A program made the position numbers and the translations under genes. Source: Allobosea sp. (lineage in GTDB: Bacteria > Pseudomonadota > Alphaproteobacteria > Rhizobiales > Kaistiaceae). From it: 64,000 nucleotides of DNA. Location of the stretch: contig JAFKFV010000015.1 of the NCBI GenBank assembly GCA_017307955.1, positions 233,594 through 297,593 of the forward strand. The letters run 5' to 3'. The notes under the pieces were generated by a model, which had not been told where the DNA came from, ran no database searches, and saw only the letters and a list, made by a program, of their open reading frames with translations. Positions within the stretch are counted from its first letter, which is position 1, and the number at the start of each line of letters is the position of its first letter. Positions 44,612 through 56,125 of this stretch are shown piece after piece.

Positions 44612-45253
44612 TCAGGCGGCCTTCAGCGCCGCCGCTTCGGCCGCGAGCGTCGTGATCGCCGCCCAGTCGCCCGCCGCGACCGCGGCGGGCGGCGCCACCC
44701 AGGAGCCGCCGACGCAGACGACGTTCGGCAGCGCGAGATAGGTCGGCGCATTCTTGAGGCTGACGCCGCCGGTCGGGCAGAAGACGAGGCCGGGGATCGG
44801 CGAGGACAGCGCCTTCAGATAGGGCGCGCCGCCCGCCTGCTCGGCCGGGAAGAATTTGGCCGCGCCATAGCCCTCCTCGAGGAGCGCCATCGCCTCGCTC
44901 GCCGTGGCGATGCCGGGCAGCAGCGGCACAGGCGAACCCTTGGCATGGGCGAGGAGCTTCGGCGTCGCGCCGGGGCTGACGAGGAAGCTCGAGCCGGCGG
45001 CGACCGCCGCGTCGAACTGCTTCGCGTCGAGGATCGTGCCGGCACCGACATTGGCGCCTTCGACCTCGGCCTTGATGGCGCGGATGCAGTCGAGCGCCGC
45101 CGGCGTGCGCAGCGTCACCTCCAGCGCGGTCAGTCCGCCGGCGACCAGCGCGCGGGCGAGCGGCACCGCCGTCTTCGCGTCCTCGATGATCAGCACCGGG
45201 ACGACGGGGGCGGCCTTGAGGACGGGAAGGAGCGCGGCGAGGTTCTGGGTCAT
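44612..45253 (-). CDS. eda: 2-dehydro-3-deoxy-6-phosphogluconate (KDPG/KHG) aldolase
   Basis: A 213-residue class I aldolase. Glu45 (ALEVTLRT) and the Schiff-base Lys133 (AAKFFPAE) occupy the same numbering as the E. coli enzyme; FCPTGGVSLKN binds phosphate. It splits KDPG to pyruvate and glyceraldehyde 3-phosphate in the Entner-Doudoroff pathway. ATG 45253 is taken; an earlier TTG at 45271 is in frame, and neither has a recognisable ribosome-binding site. No edd or zwf is adjacent, so it stands alone. Confidence 0.93.
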   Translation of the reverse strand: MTQNLAALLPVLKAAPVVPVLIIEDAKTAVPLARALVAGGLTALEVTLRTPAALDCIRAIKAEVEGANVGAGTILDAKQFDAAVAAGSSFLVSPGATPKLLAHAKGSPVPLLPGIATASEAMALLEEGYGAAKFFPAEQAGGAPYLKALSSPIPGLVFCPTGGVSLKNAPTYLALPNVVCVGGSWVAPPAAVAAGDWAAITTLAAEAAALKAA

Positions 45254-45343
45254 GAGGCAAGGTGTAGCCAATGACGCGGCGCAGCGAAAGAGGCTTCGGA
45301 CGCCGGCGCGCGCGCCCTCCGCCTTCCGCCGGACCAGCGTCGA

Positions 45344-45372
45344 TTGACGCCCCGGCGAACCTTCTCTAGTGC
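45344..45372 (+). promoter_or_regulatory. Weak promoter candidate before bioMNY
   Basis: TTGACG (45344-45349) and TAGTGC (45367-45372) are 17 bp apart, 40 bp before the bioM start. The -10 match is poor. I saw no BioR-type box (TTATCTATAA-like) in the gap. Confidence 0.3.
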
Positions 45373-45411
45373 ATGCGGCATTGCAGCATCGGTGTGAGGC
45401 GCCCGAGACGC

Positions 45412-46086
45412 ATGATCGTGCTGGATGGCGTCAGCCACGCCTTCGATGGCCGGCCGGTCCTCGCGGACCTCTCGCTGACGCTCGCCGAGCGGCGCATCGG
45501 CGTCGTCGGCGCCAACGGCTCCGGCAAGAGCACCTTCGCCCGCCTCCTGAACGGCCTCGTCGTGCCGAGCGCCGGAAGCGTGCTGGTCGACGGCATCGAT
45601 ACCCGGCGCGACGCGAAGGCCGCCCGCCGCAAGGTCGGTTTCGTCTTCCAGAATCCCGACCACCAGATCGTCATGCCGATCGTCGCCGAGGACCTCGCCT
45701 TCGGCCTCAAGCCGCGCGGGTTCGGCAAGGCGGAGATCGCCGCCCGCGTCGACGCGGCGCTTTCGCGCTATGATCTCGCGCATCTTCGCGACCGGCCGGT
45801 CCACCAGCTCTCCGGCGGCGAGAAGCAGCTGATCGCGCTCTCCGCCGTGCTGGTGCTGGAGCCGGCGCTCCTCGTCATGGACGAGCCGACGACGCTGCTC
45901 GATCTGCGCAACCGCAACCGCCTCGCCGAAGCCGTGGCGGCGCTGCCGGAGCCGGTCGTGATGGTGACGCACGACCTCGATTTCATCGCCGGTTTCGACC
46001 GCGTGCTGATGATCGAGGACGGGCGCCTCGCGGCCGACGGCCTGCCGGCCGAGGTGCTGCCCTTCTACCGCGAGCGCATGCGATGA
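45412..46086 (+). CDS. bioM: Biotin ECF transporter ATP-binding protein
   Basis: A 224-residue ABC ATPase from ATG 45412; an ATG 39 bp upstream would add an unrelated Arg-rich leader. Walker A GANGSGKST, Q-loop FVFQNPDHQI (the ECF/CbiO-type variant), signature LSGGEKQ, Walker B LLVMDEPT, switch His in VTHD. It powers biotin uptake with BioN and BioY and overlaps bioN by 4 bp (ATGA). Confidence 0.93.
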   Translation: MIVLDGVSHAFDGRPVLADLSLTLAERRIGVVGANGSGKSTFARLLNGLVVPSAGSVLVDGIDTRRDAKAARRKVGFVFQNPDHQIVMPIVAEDLAFGLKPRGFGKAEIAARVDAALSRYDLAHLRDRPVHQLSGGEKQLIALSAVLVLEPALLVMDEPTTLLDLRNRNRLAEAVAALPEPVVMVTHDLDFIAGFDRVLMIEDGRLAADGLPAEVLPFYRERMR

Positions 46087-46682
46087 CCATCGGCCTCTAT
46101 GCCCCCGGCGCCTCGGCGCTGCATCGCCTGCCGGCGGGCGTAAAGCTCGGCGCCCTCGTCGCCGCCTCGCTCGCGCTCTTCGCCATCCCATCGACCATCG
46201 TCGCCCTCGCCGCCGTGCCGGTCGCCTTCGCGGTCTATCTCTCGACCGGGCTCGGGCTCAATCGCCTCATTCTCGAATTGCGCGGGCCGGCGCTGCTGCT
46301 TTGCTTCGTCTTCGTCTTTCACGCGCTGGCCGGCTCGGTGGAAGAGGGCATCGCCGCCGTCGCGCGCTTCGCCGCGCTCATCCTCCTCGCCAGTGCCGTG
46401 ACGCTGACGACGCCCGTCTCCGAGATGGCGGCGCTGGTCGAGCGCCTGCTCGGGCCGCTCGAGCCGCTCGGCGTCAACCCGGCCAAGGTCGGGCTCGCCA
46501 TCGCGCTCGCCATCCGCTTCGTCCCGATGATCGCCGAGGAATATCGCCAGATCCGCGAGGCGCAGGCGGCGCGCGGGCTCGACCGCAACCTCCTGGCGCT
46601 CGTGGTGCCGCTCATCATCCGCACGCTGAAGGCGGCCGACGATCTCGCCGACGCCATCGAGGCGCGCGGCATCGAGACTTGA
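46083..46682 (+). CDS. bioN: Biotin ECF transporter transmembrane (T) component
   Basis: A 199-residue membrane protein with four or five helices. It shows the two Ala-Arg-Gly signatures of T components that couple to the ATPases: EAQAARGLD (about residues 158-166) and EARGIET at the C-terminus. Start is coupled to bioM. BioY follows 57 bp downstream. Confidence 0.92.
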   Translation: MTIGLYAPGASALHRLPAGVKLGALVAASLALFAIPSTIVALAAVPVAFAVYLSTGLGLNRLILELRGPALLLCFVFVFHALAGSVEEGIAAVARFAALILLASAVTLTTPVSEMAALVERLLGPLEPLGVNPAKVGLAIALAIRFVPMIAEEYRQIREAQAARGLDRNLLALVVPLIIRTLKAADDLADAIEARGIET

Positions 46683-46738
46683 TCGCGGCCGGCATGCCGG
46701 CGAACAATCGTCACGTCCATGAAGGGGGCCCTCGAGAG

Positions 46739-47299
46739 ATGACCAGAGACGTTTCCACCCGCGACATCGTCTATATCGCGCTGTTCGCGGCGCTGATGGC
46801 GGCCGTCAACCTCGTACCGCCGATCCAGGTCGCCTTCCTGCCGGTGCCGATCACCGCGGCGACGCTCGCGGTCATGCTCGCCGGCTGCCTGATCGGCGCG
46901 AAGCGCGGCGGCCTCGCGATCCTGCTCTTCGTTCTGCTGGTGGCGCTCGGCCTGCCGCTCCTCGCCGGCGGACGCGGCGGCCTCTCGGTATTCTTCGGCC
47001 CGACGGCCGGCTTCATCCTCTCCTGGCCGGTCGGCGCCTATGTCACCGGCTGGCTCACCGAGAAGAACTGGCCGCGCATGAACGCCGTCTGGTTCTTCAT
47101 CTTCTCGGTGATCGGCGGCATCGGCGTCGTCTATCTGATCGGCATCCCGTGGCTCGCGCTGGTCGCGAAGCTCTCGCTCTTCGACGCCGCCAAGGGCTCG
47201 CTGATCTTCGTGCCGGGCGATCTCGTCAAGGCGATCGCCGCCGCCGCCATCGCCGAGACCGTGCGCCGCGCCTATCCGCTGATGCAGGCCGCGCGCTGA
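46739..47299 (+). CDS. bioY: Biotin-specific substrate-binding (S) component
   Basis: A 186-residue six-helix membrane protein from ATG 46739; the frame is open far upstream but only as a shadow of bioN. GGRGGLSVFFGPTAGFILSWPVGAYVTGWL is the BioY hallmark (biotin pocket). GAAGG-like GGGG sequence precedes the start. It is last in bioMNY and is followed by a strong bidirectional terminator. Confidence 0.95.
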   Translation: MTRDVSTRDIVYIALFAALMAAVNLVPPIQVAFLPVPITAATLAVMLAGCLIGAKRGGLAILLFVLLVALGLPLLAGGRGGLSVFFGPTAGFILSWPVGAYVTGWLTEKNWPRMNAVWFFIFSVIGGIGVVYLIGIPWLALVAKLSLFDAAKGSLIFVPGDLVKAIAAAAIAETVRRAYPLMQAAR

Positions 47300-47314
47300 C
47301 CACCGCGCCAACGA

Positions 47315-47347
47315 AAAAGGGCGGCCTCGCGGCCGCCCTTGTTTCTT
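47315..47347. terminator. Bidirectional intrinsic terminator between bioY and ileS
   Basis: AAGGGCGGCC (47317-47326), loop TCGC, GGCCGCCCTT (47331-47340): a perfect 10-bp stem with GTTTCTTT on the bioY side and, on the other strand, CCCTTTTTCG on the ileS side. It serves the two convergent genes. Confidence 0.88.
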
Positions 47348-47363
47348 TCCGCCGGCTATCGCC

Positions 47364-50519
<3,156 letters not shown>

Positions 50520-50737
50520 GGCGGATATCTTCGCTGGATGGGCGGAAATCGGCGCCTTCGATAGCGCCTTTGGGCGGCTGGCGCCACCCCTGGGCAAGGG
50601 CGGTCATATGGGGTGCCGCCACCGCCGGCGAAAGGGACACGGCCGAGCGGTCCGGGCATCGGCCACCATCGCTCACGCATGGCTCCGGTGGACCGCAGTG
50701 CACGCGAACGCGGTCAAGCCGACAGGAAACGAAGTCG

Positions 50738-50775
50738 CCCGCTCGCGGGAGAGGGCCGGGGTGAGGGCTTCCCCT
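50738..50775. repeat. Single copy of the GC-rich palindromic repeat
   Basis: CCCGCTCGCGGGAGAGGGC followed by CGGGGTGAGGG matches the second copy at 14.47-14.51 kb (CGCTTGCGGGAGAGGGG, then CGGGGTGAGGGG). It lies in the 254-bp gap between purK (just upstream of its stop on the other strand) and ileS. The rest of that gap (50520-50737) has no feature I can support. Confidence 0.7.
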
Positions 50776-51865
50776 ACCCCCGCTTCGGGGTGATCCGGTT
50801 GACATGGCCCATCTTGCGGCCGGGGCGGCTTTCCGCCTTGCCGTAGAGATGGAGCCGCGCGCCGGGCTCGGCGGCGATGTCATGCCAGGCGTCGGCCTCG
50901 GCGCCGATGAGATTGGTCATCACCGCGTCGCTATGGCGGGCCGTGGACGCCAGCGGCCAGCCGGCCACGGCGCGGATATGGTTCTCGAACTGCGAGGCGA
51001 GCGCGCCGTCCTGCGTCCAGTGGCCGGAATTGTGGACGCGCGGCGCGATCTCGTTGACGAGCAGCCGCTCGCTTCCGCCCTCCTCGACGAGGAACATCTC
51101 GACCGCCAGCACACCGACATAGTCGAGCGCCTCGGCGATGCGCATGCCGATGCCCTTCGCCTCCTCCGCCGTCTCCGGCCGGATCGAAGCCGGCACGGTC
51201 GAGGTGGCGAGGATATGGTTGCGATGCACGTTCTCGGTGATGTCGTAGCAGGCCGTCTCGCCGCGCCGGCCGCGCACGACGATCGCCGAGACCTCGCGCG
51301 CGAAGGTGACGAAGCCTTCCAGCACCGCGGGGTGATGGTTGATCGCCGCCAGCGCCGCCGCCGGATCCTCGCCTGCGCCGATCTTCACCTGCCCCTTGCC
51401 GTCATAGCCGAAGCGCCGCGTCTTCAGGATCGCCGGGCGGCCGAGCCGTTCCAGCGCCGCGACCAGATCGTCGAGGCTGTCCACGGCCGCGAAGGGCGCG
51501 ACCTCGAGACCGAGCGAGCGCATCAGCTCCTTCTCGGAGAGGCGGTCCTGCGAGGCCGCGAGCGCGCCGACGCCGGGCAGCACCACGGCCTGGCCGGAGA
51601 GGAACTCGGCCGTCTCGGCCGGGACATTCTCGAACTCATAGGTGACGACATCGACGGAACCGGCGAAGGCCGCGAGCGCCTGCTGGCTCTCATAGGACGC
51701 TATCGTGCGCGCGGCGGCGACGTCGAAGGCCGGGCTTTCGCCATCGGGCGAGAAGACATGGCAGCGGAAGCCGAGCTCGGCGGCCGCGGTCGCCAGCATG
51801 CGGCCGAGCTGGCCGCCGCCGAGAATGCCGATTGTGGCGCCCGGCGCGAGAACCCCATCAACCAT
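50774..51865 (-). CDS. purK: 5-(carboxyamino)imidazole ribonucleotide synthase
   Basis: A 363-residue ATP-grasp enzyme that carboxylates AIR to N5-CAIR with ATP and bicarbonate in purine synthesis. [17 protein letters not shown] is the N-terminal motif, [11 protein letters not shown] is typical of PurK, and [13 protein letters not shown] and [15 protein letters not shown] are ATP-grasp signatures. Its start overlaps the end of purE by 8 bp, so translation is coupled. Confidence 0.96.
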   Translation of the reverse strand: MVDGVLAPGATIGILGGGQLGRMLATAAAELGFRCHVFSPDGESPAFDVAAARTIASYESQQALAAFAGSVDVVTYEFENVPAETAEFLSGQAVVLPGVGALAASQDRLSEKELMRSLGLEVAPFAAVDSLDDLVAALERLGRPAILKTRRFGYDGKGQVKIGAGEDPAAALAAINHHPAVLEGFVTFAREVSAIVVRGRRGETACYDITENVHRNHILATSTVPASIRPETAEEAKGIGMRIAEALDYVGVLAVEMFLVEEGGSERLLVNEIAPRVHNSGHWTQDGALASQFENHIRAVAGWPLASTARHSDAVMTNLIGAEADAWHDIAAEPGARLHLYGKAESRPGRKMGHVNRITPKRG

Positions 51866-52370
51866 GCGGCTTCGCCTCCTCGGACGAGGGACGCTCGGCG
51901 ACGCGCGCCGTCTGCTGCGCCCTGAAGTCGTCGAGCCGTGCCGCGAGCGCCGGATCTTCGAGCGCCAGGATCGCCGCGGCGAGCAGCGCCGCGTTGACGG
52001 CGCCCGCCCGGCCGATGGCGAGCGTGCCGACGGGAATGCCGGCCGGCATCTGCACGATGGAAAGGAGACTGTCCTGACCTGAGAGCGCCTTCGATTCCAC
52101 CGGGACGCCGAGCACCGGCAGCGGCGTCATGGCCGCGCACATGCCGGGGAGATGCGCCGCGCCGCCGGCGCCGGCGATGATCACCTTGTGGCCCGCGGCG
52201 CGCGCATCCTTGGCGAAGGTGACGAGCCGGTCGGGCGTGCGATGCGCCGAGACGATCCGGTCGTCATGGCCGATGCCGAGCGCATCGAGCGTCTCCGCGG
52301 CCGCCTTCATGGTCTGCCAGTCGGACTGGCTGCCCATGATGATCGCCACCGGCTGAGCTTTTGCGGCCAA
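51858..52370 (-). CDS. purE: N5-carboxyaminoimidazole ribonucleotide mutase
   Basis: A 170-residue class I Pur[23 protein letters not shown] (active-site His) and [12 protein letters not shown] are the signatures. It converts N5-CAIR to CAIR, the product of its neighbour PurK. The start is TTG at 52370, supported by GGAGGAA five to six bases upstream; no ATG lies in the conserved N-terminal part. Confidence 0.95.
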   Translation of the reverse strand: MAAKAQPVAIIMGSQSDWQTMKAAAETLDALGIGHDDRIVSAHRTPDRLVTFAKDARAAGHKVIIAGAGGAAHLPGMCAAMTPLPVLGVPVESKALSGQDSLLSIVQMPAGIPVGTLAIGRAGAVNAALLAAAILALEDPALAARLDDFRAQQTARVAERPSSEEAKPHG

Positions 52371-52532
52371 GCGCGTTCCTCCGATCGGTGTTCAGGAATC
52401 GGCCGGACACTAGAGACGCAGCCGGCAGGGCGCAAGCATCGATCCGGCAGCCGCCGCATCGGCGCAAAAACAATCTCGGCGAAGCAATCGCTGCATATCG
52501 CAAAGCACTTGCGCAAACAGCTTCGTTAACCG

Positions 52533-53255
52533 ATGCTGAACCAGTCTATGTCATTGAATCTCCTTATGCCCGAACCGCGTCCCGTCCCGCCGTTCCCCGC
52601 TCCCGTCTTCGATGCCGACCAGCCGGCGCGTCGCAGGCCCCTTGCCGTCGAAGAGGATGTTTCGCCGGTTCCGATGGAACAGCGGGCGCTGGTGGTCCGC
52701 CTCTCGCAGGAGGTGGCGGCGCTGCGGGCGGCGCTCGATCTTTCCCGCCACCGCATTGCGACGCTGGAGGTCGAGGCCTCGGCCGATCCGGTGACCGGGC
52801 TCCTCAACCGCCGCGCCTATGAGCGCGAGGTCGAGAAGGCCGCCGCCTTCCGTAACCGCTACCGCACGCCGGCGCTCGCCGTTCTCGTCTCGGTCGACGG
52901 CCTTTCCGGCGTCGCCGAGCGGCACGGACAGGCCGTCGCCAACCGCGCGCTGCAGACGATCGGCGCCCGGCTCAAGGGTCAGCTCCGCTCCTGCGACGTG
53001 GCGGCCCGGCTTGATCCCTATGCCTTCGGCCTTGTTCTCTGGAATGCCGGCCCTGCCGATATCGCGCCCCGCCTCGACGCGCTGCGCGCGGCGGCGGGCG
53101 GCATGGACCGCCTCCTCGAAGGCCGCGTCGCGTCGGTGAGCGTGCGCATCGCGGCGCTGCCGGTCGAGGCGGACGATCAGCCGGCCGCGCTGCTTGAGAA
53201 GATCGAGGGCCTGCTCGGTGCGCGCCGGCGCGGGCCGCGCGGCGTTACGCGATGA
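52533..53255 (+). CDS. Degenerate GGDEF-family protein
   Basis: A 240-residue cytosolic protein. Residues ~50-82 form a coiled coil; DPVTGLLNRRAYERE (85-99) is the entry motif of GGDEF diguanylate cyclases; the domain then continues to the C-terminus. The signature that should read GGDEF is DPYAF (161-165), and the metal-binding Asp region (VSVDGLSGVAERHG) also differs, so catalysis is unlikely. It may act as a c-di-GMP-related scaffold or a coiled-coil partner. Divergent from purE across a 162-bp gap with no other feature. ATG 52551 is an alternative start. Confidence 0.82.
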   Translation: MLNQSMSLNLLMPEPRPVPPFPAPVFDADQPARRRPLAVEEDVSPVPMEQRALVVRLSQEVAALRAALDLSRHRIATLEVEASADPVTGLLNRRAYEREVEKAAAFRNRYRTPALAVLVSVDGLSGVAERHGQAVANRALQTIGARLKGQLRSCDVAARLDPYAFGLVLWNAGPADIAPRLDALRAAAGGMDRLLEGRVASVSVRIAALPVEADDQPAALLEKIEGLLGARRRGPRGVTR

Positions 53256-53451
53256 TGTCTGGCAGGAGCTGATCCTCGAGGACGGCGATCCGGTCCTTGA
53301 GCGCGAGTTTCTTCTTCTTCAGCCTCTGGATGCGCAAGGGGTCGATCCGGCCCGTCTCGGACATGACCGCGATCGCCGCGTCGAGATCGGCATGCTCCTG
53401 CCTGAGGCGCGCCAGCTCGAAACGGACTTCCTGCTCTTCTTCCTCGGTCAT
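53245..53451 (-). CDS. DUF465 (YdcH-like) small helical protein
   Basis: A 68-residue protein from ATG 53451 (TEEEEQEVRFELARLRQEHADLDAAIAVM...). The conserved block DPLRIQRLKKKKLALKDRIAVLED is the DUF465 signature: two helices forming a hairpin. Its 3' end overlaps the end of the GGDEF-like gene by 11 bp. It is paired with a second DUF465 gene on the other side of an inverted-repeat mosaic. Function unknown. Confidence 0.88.
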   Translation of the reverse strand: MTEEEEQEVRFELARLRQEHADLDAAIAVMSETGRIDPLRIQRLKKKKLALKDRIAVLEDQLLPDIIA

Positions 53452-53556
53452 ACGCACGCCACCCCAAAGGGCCCGCCGACGCCTTGCGGCGCGAAGGCCT
53501 TCCGCGGCAAGAGGATACATGCTCGCGCCGGGCGAGGCGAGCCCAATTGCCGCTTT

Positions 53557-53826
53557 GGAGCCTTTCCTGGCTTGCTGGCAGCGCTCTGCCGGTCTGCTCC
53601 GGGCCAAGGTCGAGGGCTTTGGCGACGGCCGTACCCGGGGTACGGCCGAGACGAAGACCGAAGGATTTGGCCCGGAGCAGGCAGGCCCTTCGGGTTTCCC
53701 GCCGGCGGGCGCCCGCTGTGTCGGCCGCCTTGCCCGATGCGAAGGCATCGGGCTGCGCCACCCTCCTTGCGGATCGCGCGCGCCAGCGGAGAAACAGAGC
53801 GCTTCCAGCAAGCCAGGAAAGGCTCC
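53557..53826. repeat. Nested inverted-repeat mosaic between two DUF465 genes
   Basis: Outer arms of 32 bp at 53557-53588 and 53795-53826 match at 31 of 32 positions (GGAGCCTTTCCTGGCTTGCT...). Inside is a second symmetric palindrome centred on 53637: CTGCTCCGGGCCAA (53594-53607) with TTGGCCCGGAGCAG (53667-53680), and GGCCGTACCC (53627-53636) with GGGTACGGCC (53638-53647). The right half contains an extra ~115 bp with a perfect hairpin GCCCGATGC-GAAG-GCATCGGGC (53732-53753) and the palindrome GCGGGCGCCCGC (53705-53716). No convincing gene lies within. The 537-bp gap 53452-53988 has nothing else that I can support. Confidence 0.85.
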
Positions 53827-53988
53827 AAGGGCCTTGAACGGGCTGCCGGAGACCACACATCGACAATGGGAAGATGTTGAGCCGGCGGCGTCACAAAGCC
53901 GTCATCGAACCGCTCCGCCGTTCGACACTGCCCCTCGACTGTGGCACCATCGCCAGGCCGTCATCGTTAGCAAAGGGAGGCATTGCAG

Positions 53989-54171
53989 ATGTCCATGCTG
54001 TCGCATCTCGAAGCGTTGGAGCGTCGTCACGAGGCGCTCGCGAGAGAGATCGAGGATGTGATGAAGGCTCATCCAAGCGTCGATTCGGTTGAAGTGCAGG
54101 CACTCAAGCGAAAGAAGCTTCAGGTGAAGGACGAGATCGCAAGGCTGAAAGGCAACGAGACGATGCACTGA
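53989..54171 (+). CDS. DUF465 (YdcH-like) small helical protein
   Basis: A 60-residue protein from ATG 53989, with AAAGGGAGG eight bases upstream. SHLEALERRHEALAREIEDVMKAHPS...VQALKRKKLQVKDEIARLK is the DUF465 helical hairpin. It is a paralogue of the divergent gene at 53245-53451 and is followed by a strong terminator, so it is a compact single-gene unit. Small YdcH-like proteins often sit near purEK in this order; function unknown. Confidence 0.9.
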   Translation: MSMLSHLEALERRHEALAREIEDVMKAHPSVDSVEVQALKRKKLQVKDEIARLKGNETMH

Positions 54172-54200
54172 GCATCGCTCCATCACGACGAGTTTCCGGC

Positions 54201-54236
54201 ATGGCGCTGCGGTCCCCCGCGGCGCCATCGCTTTTT
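54201..54236 (+). terminator. Intrinsic terminator of the DUF465 gene
   Basis: ATGGCGCTGCGG (54201-54212), loop TCCC, CCGCGGCGCCAT (54217-54228) pairs over 12 bp with one T-G, followed by CGCTTTTT. It ends 6 bp before the convergent opgC stop. Confidence 0.88.
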
Positions 54237-54241
54237 GGGGC

Positions 54242-55426
54242 CTATTCGGCCGGCTCGAGCCGGCCCGCCGGCAGCGCCGACGGCCGCGCCTTCGCCGCCG
54301 GCTTCGTCCAGTCGAGCAGGAAGGCGAGCGCGAAGAGCAGCACCATGCCGGTGCCGACCAGCGTGCAGTCGACGACGAATGATTTGCCCGTCAGCAGCGG
54401 ATCGTTCGGCAGGTGGAAGACCTCCTGGCGGATGATATGCGCCGTGACGGCCAGCAGCGTCGACAGCCAGAACACCGGCAGCGTGTTGCGGCCGAGGCTG
54501 ACGATCCAGTTGTCATGCGTGAGCCAGCGCTTGAGGAAGGCCGGGATCGGGCTGCACAGCACGACATAGGCGAGCGCCAGGAGATGGACGAGCCGGAAGA
54601 AGCCGACCCAGCTCTTGTTGAAGCCGGTGATCCAGATCCATTCCGGCATCACCGGGAAGCGGTCCCAGAGCGGCAGCATGACGAGCAGCGCCGCCGCCAC
54701 CAGATAGGCGAGCGCCAGCGCATATACGACGGGCGAGGGCCGGAGCGACACGCCGCGTCGAAGCAGCACGCCGCCGCAGAAGCCGATGGTGAAAATGAGC
54801 TGCCAGGTGAGCGGGTTGAAATACCAGACGCCGTTGCCGGGATAGTTCGGCGGCCCGAAATGGAAGATGTTGGCGACGAGCCAGACCACCGCGCTCGCCG
54901 CCAGCGCCACGACGAGGTTGATCCGCGCCAGCATCATGATGACCGGCAGCATGGCCATCATGCCGATATACATCGGCAGGATGTTGAAGTTGCCCGTCTG
55001 GTAGGTGAGCGCGCCGATGCCGGCCAGCGCGCCGAGCGTGTTGTCGAGCATCCAGTGCCGCTCGTCCGGCACCATCAGGTCCGGCGCGGCGAACCAGATC
55101 GTCGCCGCGGCATAGACCGCGAAGCCGATCGCGATCGACGACAGATGCGCAATATAGATGGTGCCGATCCGCTTGGCGATCTGGCCGATCGAGAGCGCCG
55201 CCTGCCCGCTCACGAAGCGCGGATAATAGGCGAGCGCCGCGGACATGCCGGCGAGCAGCACGAAGACCTCGGCGGAATCCGACAGGCCGAAATTGCGATG
55301 CGTGAAATTGGAGAAGAAGTTGCCGGGGATGTGATTGATGAAGATCGAGACGAGCGCGAGCCCCCGGAAGAAGTCGATCCGGTAGTCGCGCGGCATCTTG
55401 CCCGAAATCGCCTCAGCCAACTCCAC
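54242..55426 (-). CDS. opgC: OpgC-like acyltransferase of membrane glucan modification
   Basis: A 394-residue inner-membrane protein with about ten helices. RIDFFRGLALVSIFINHIPGN and LSDSAEVFVLLAGMSAALAY at the N-terminus are characteristic of the OpgC family, which succinylates periplasmic (cyclic) glucans. The start is uncertain: GTG 55426 lies too close to AAGGAG, TTG 55420 has better spacing, and ATG 55396 begins MPRDYRIDF. No other opg/ndv gene is nearby. Confidence 0.88.
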   Translation of the reverse strand: MELAEAISGKMPRDYRIDFFRGLALVSIFINHIPGNFFSNFTHRNFGLSDSAEVFVLLAGMSAALAYYPRFVSGQAALSIGQIAKRIGTIYIAHLSSIAIGFAVYAAATIWFAAPDLMVPDERHWMLDNTLGALAGIGALTYQTGNFNILPMYIGMMAMLPVIMMLARINLVVALAASAVVWLVANIFHFGPPNYPGNGVWYFNPLTWQLIFTIGFCGGVLLRRGVSLRPSPVVYALALAYLVAAALLVMLPLWDRFPVMPEWIWITGFNKSWVGFFRLVHLLALAYVVLCSPIPAFLKRWLTHDNWIVSLGRNTLPVFWLSTLLAVTAHIIRQEVFHLPNDPLLTGKSFVVDCTLVGTGMVLLFALAFLLDWTKPAAKARPSALPAGRLEPAE

Positions 55427-55583
55427 GCTCCTTCTGACGCCGGCAACCCGCGGCGCTAGCCGCGAAACAAGGCGAGCTTACGGCAGCGCCAACCCGTTTC
55501 AACGCCGTCGCAACGGAAAAGCTCACGCTTGTCCGCAACTTCCTTCATTCCGCCCCATTGGCATGACGCCCGAATCGTGACTG

Positions 55584-55612
55584 TTGATATTATCACTGAG
55601 ACTTACTATCTT
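55584..55612 (+). promoter_or_regulatory. Strong promoter of the marR-emrAB operon, predicting a leaderless mRNA
   Basis: TTGATA (55584-55589), 17 bp, TATCTT (55607-55612). The ATG of the MarR gene starts at 55619, only 6 bp after the -10 hexamer, so transcription would begin at or next to the start codon. There is no Shine-Dalgarno sequence upstream of that ATG. Confidence 0.6.
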
Positions 55613-55618
55613 GGGCTC

Positions 55619-56125
55619 ATGGAAAACGACCCGCCCGAAAAGCATCTGGCCTTCCTGATCAACGATGTCGCGCGCCTCATCCGCCGCGCGTTCGATCAGG
55701 CCGCGCAGGGCTGCTCGCTCACTCGCGCGCAGTGGCAGGTGCTGGCATTCCTGCACAAGAACGAGGGCTCCAACCAGGCCGCGGTCGCCGAGGCGCTGGA
55801 TGTCGAGCCGATCACACTGTCGCGCCATATCGACCGGCTGGAAGCGCTTGGCTTCGTGTCGCGTCTGCCCGATCCGACCGACCGCCGCGCGCGCCGCCTC
55901 TATCTGACGCCGGCGGTGCAGCCGCAGCTGGCGGAGATGAAGGTCATCGGCCGCGCCGTCATGACTTCGGCGCTGGAAGGCGTCGACGAGACCGACACGG
56001 AACGGCTGATCGCCGTGCTGACGCTGATGCGCGCCAACATGGCCCGCTATGGCGGCGATGCCGAGGCGGTCGATCTCTGCACCGAAACCGCCCCTGAACA
56101 AAAAGCCGAAAAGGTCCCGTCGTGA
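55619..56125 (+). CDS. MarR/EmrR family regulator
   Basis: A 168-residue regulator from ATG 55619. The winged helix spans SLTRAQWQVLAFLHKNEGSNQAAVAEALDVEPITLSRHIDRLEALGFVSRLPDPTDRRARRLYLTPA. Its stop overlaps the start of emrA (GTGA), so it is the first gene of marR-emrA-emrB, most likely an autorepressor of the pump operon as in EmrR. Confidence 0.92.
   Translation: MENDPPEKHLAFLINDVARLIRRAFDQAAQGCSLTRAQWQVLAFLHKNEGSNQAAVAEALDVEPITLSRHIDRLEALGFVSRLPDPTDRRARRLYLTPAVQPQLAEMKVIGRAVMTSALEGVDETDTERLIAVLTLMRANMARYGGDAEAVDLCTETAPEQKAEKVPS

Noticed and set aside
45254..45411. BioR site upstream of bioMNY
   Set aside because: No TTATCTATAA-like palindrome is present in the gap.
53557..53826. Insertion sequence or MITE with terminal inverted repeats
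   Set aside because: I see no target-site duplication next to the arms and no transposase; the offset symmetry fits a mosaic better. Not excluded for a non-autonomous element.
53297..54061. Long open frames on both strands through the inverted-repeat mosaic
   Set aside because: They are symmetric by-products of the inverted repeats and overlap both DUF465 genes; nothing looks like a protein family.
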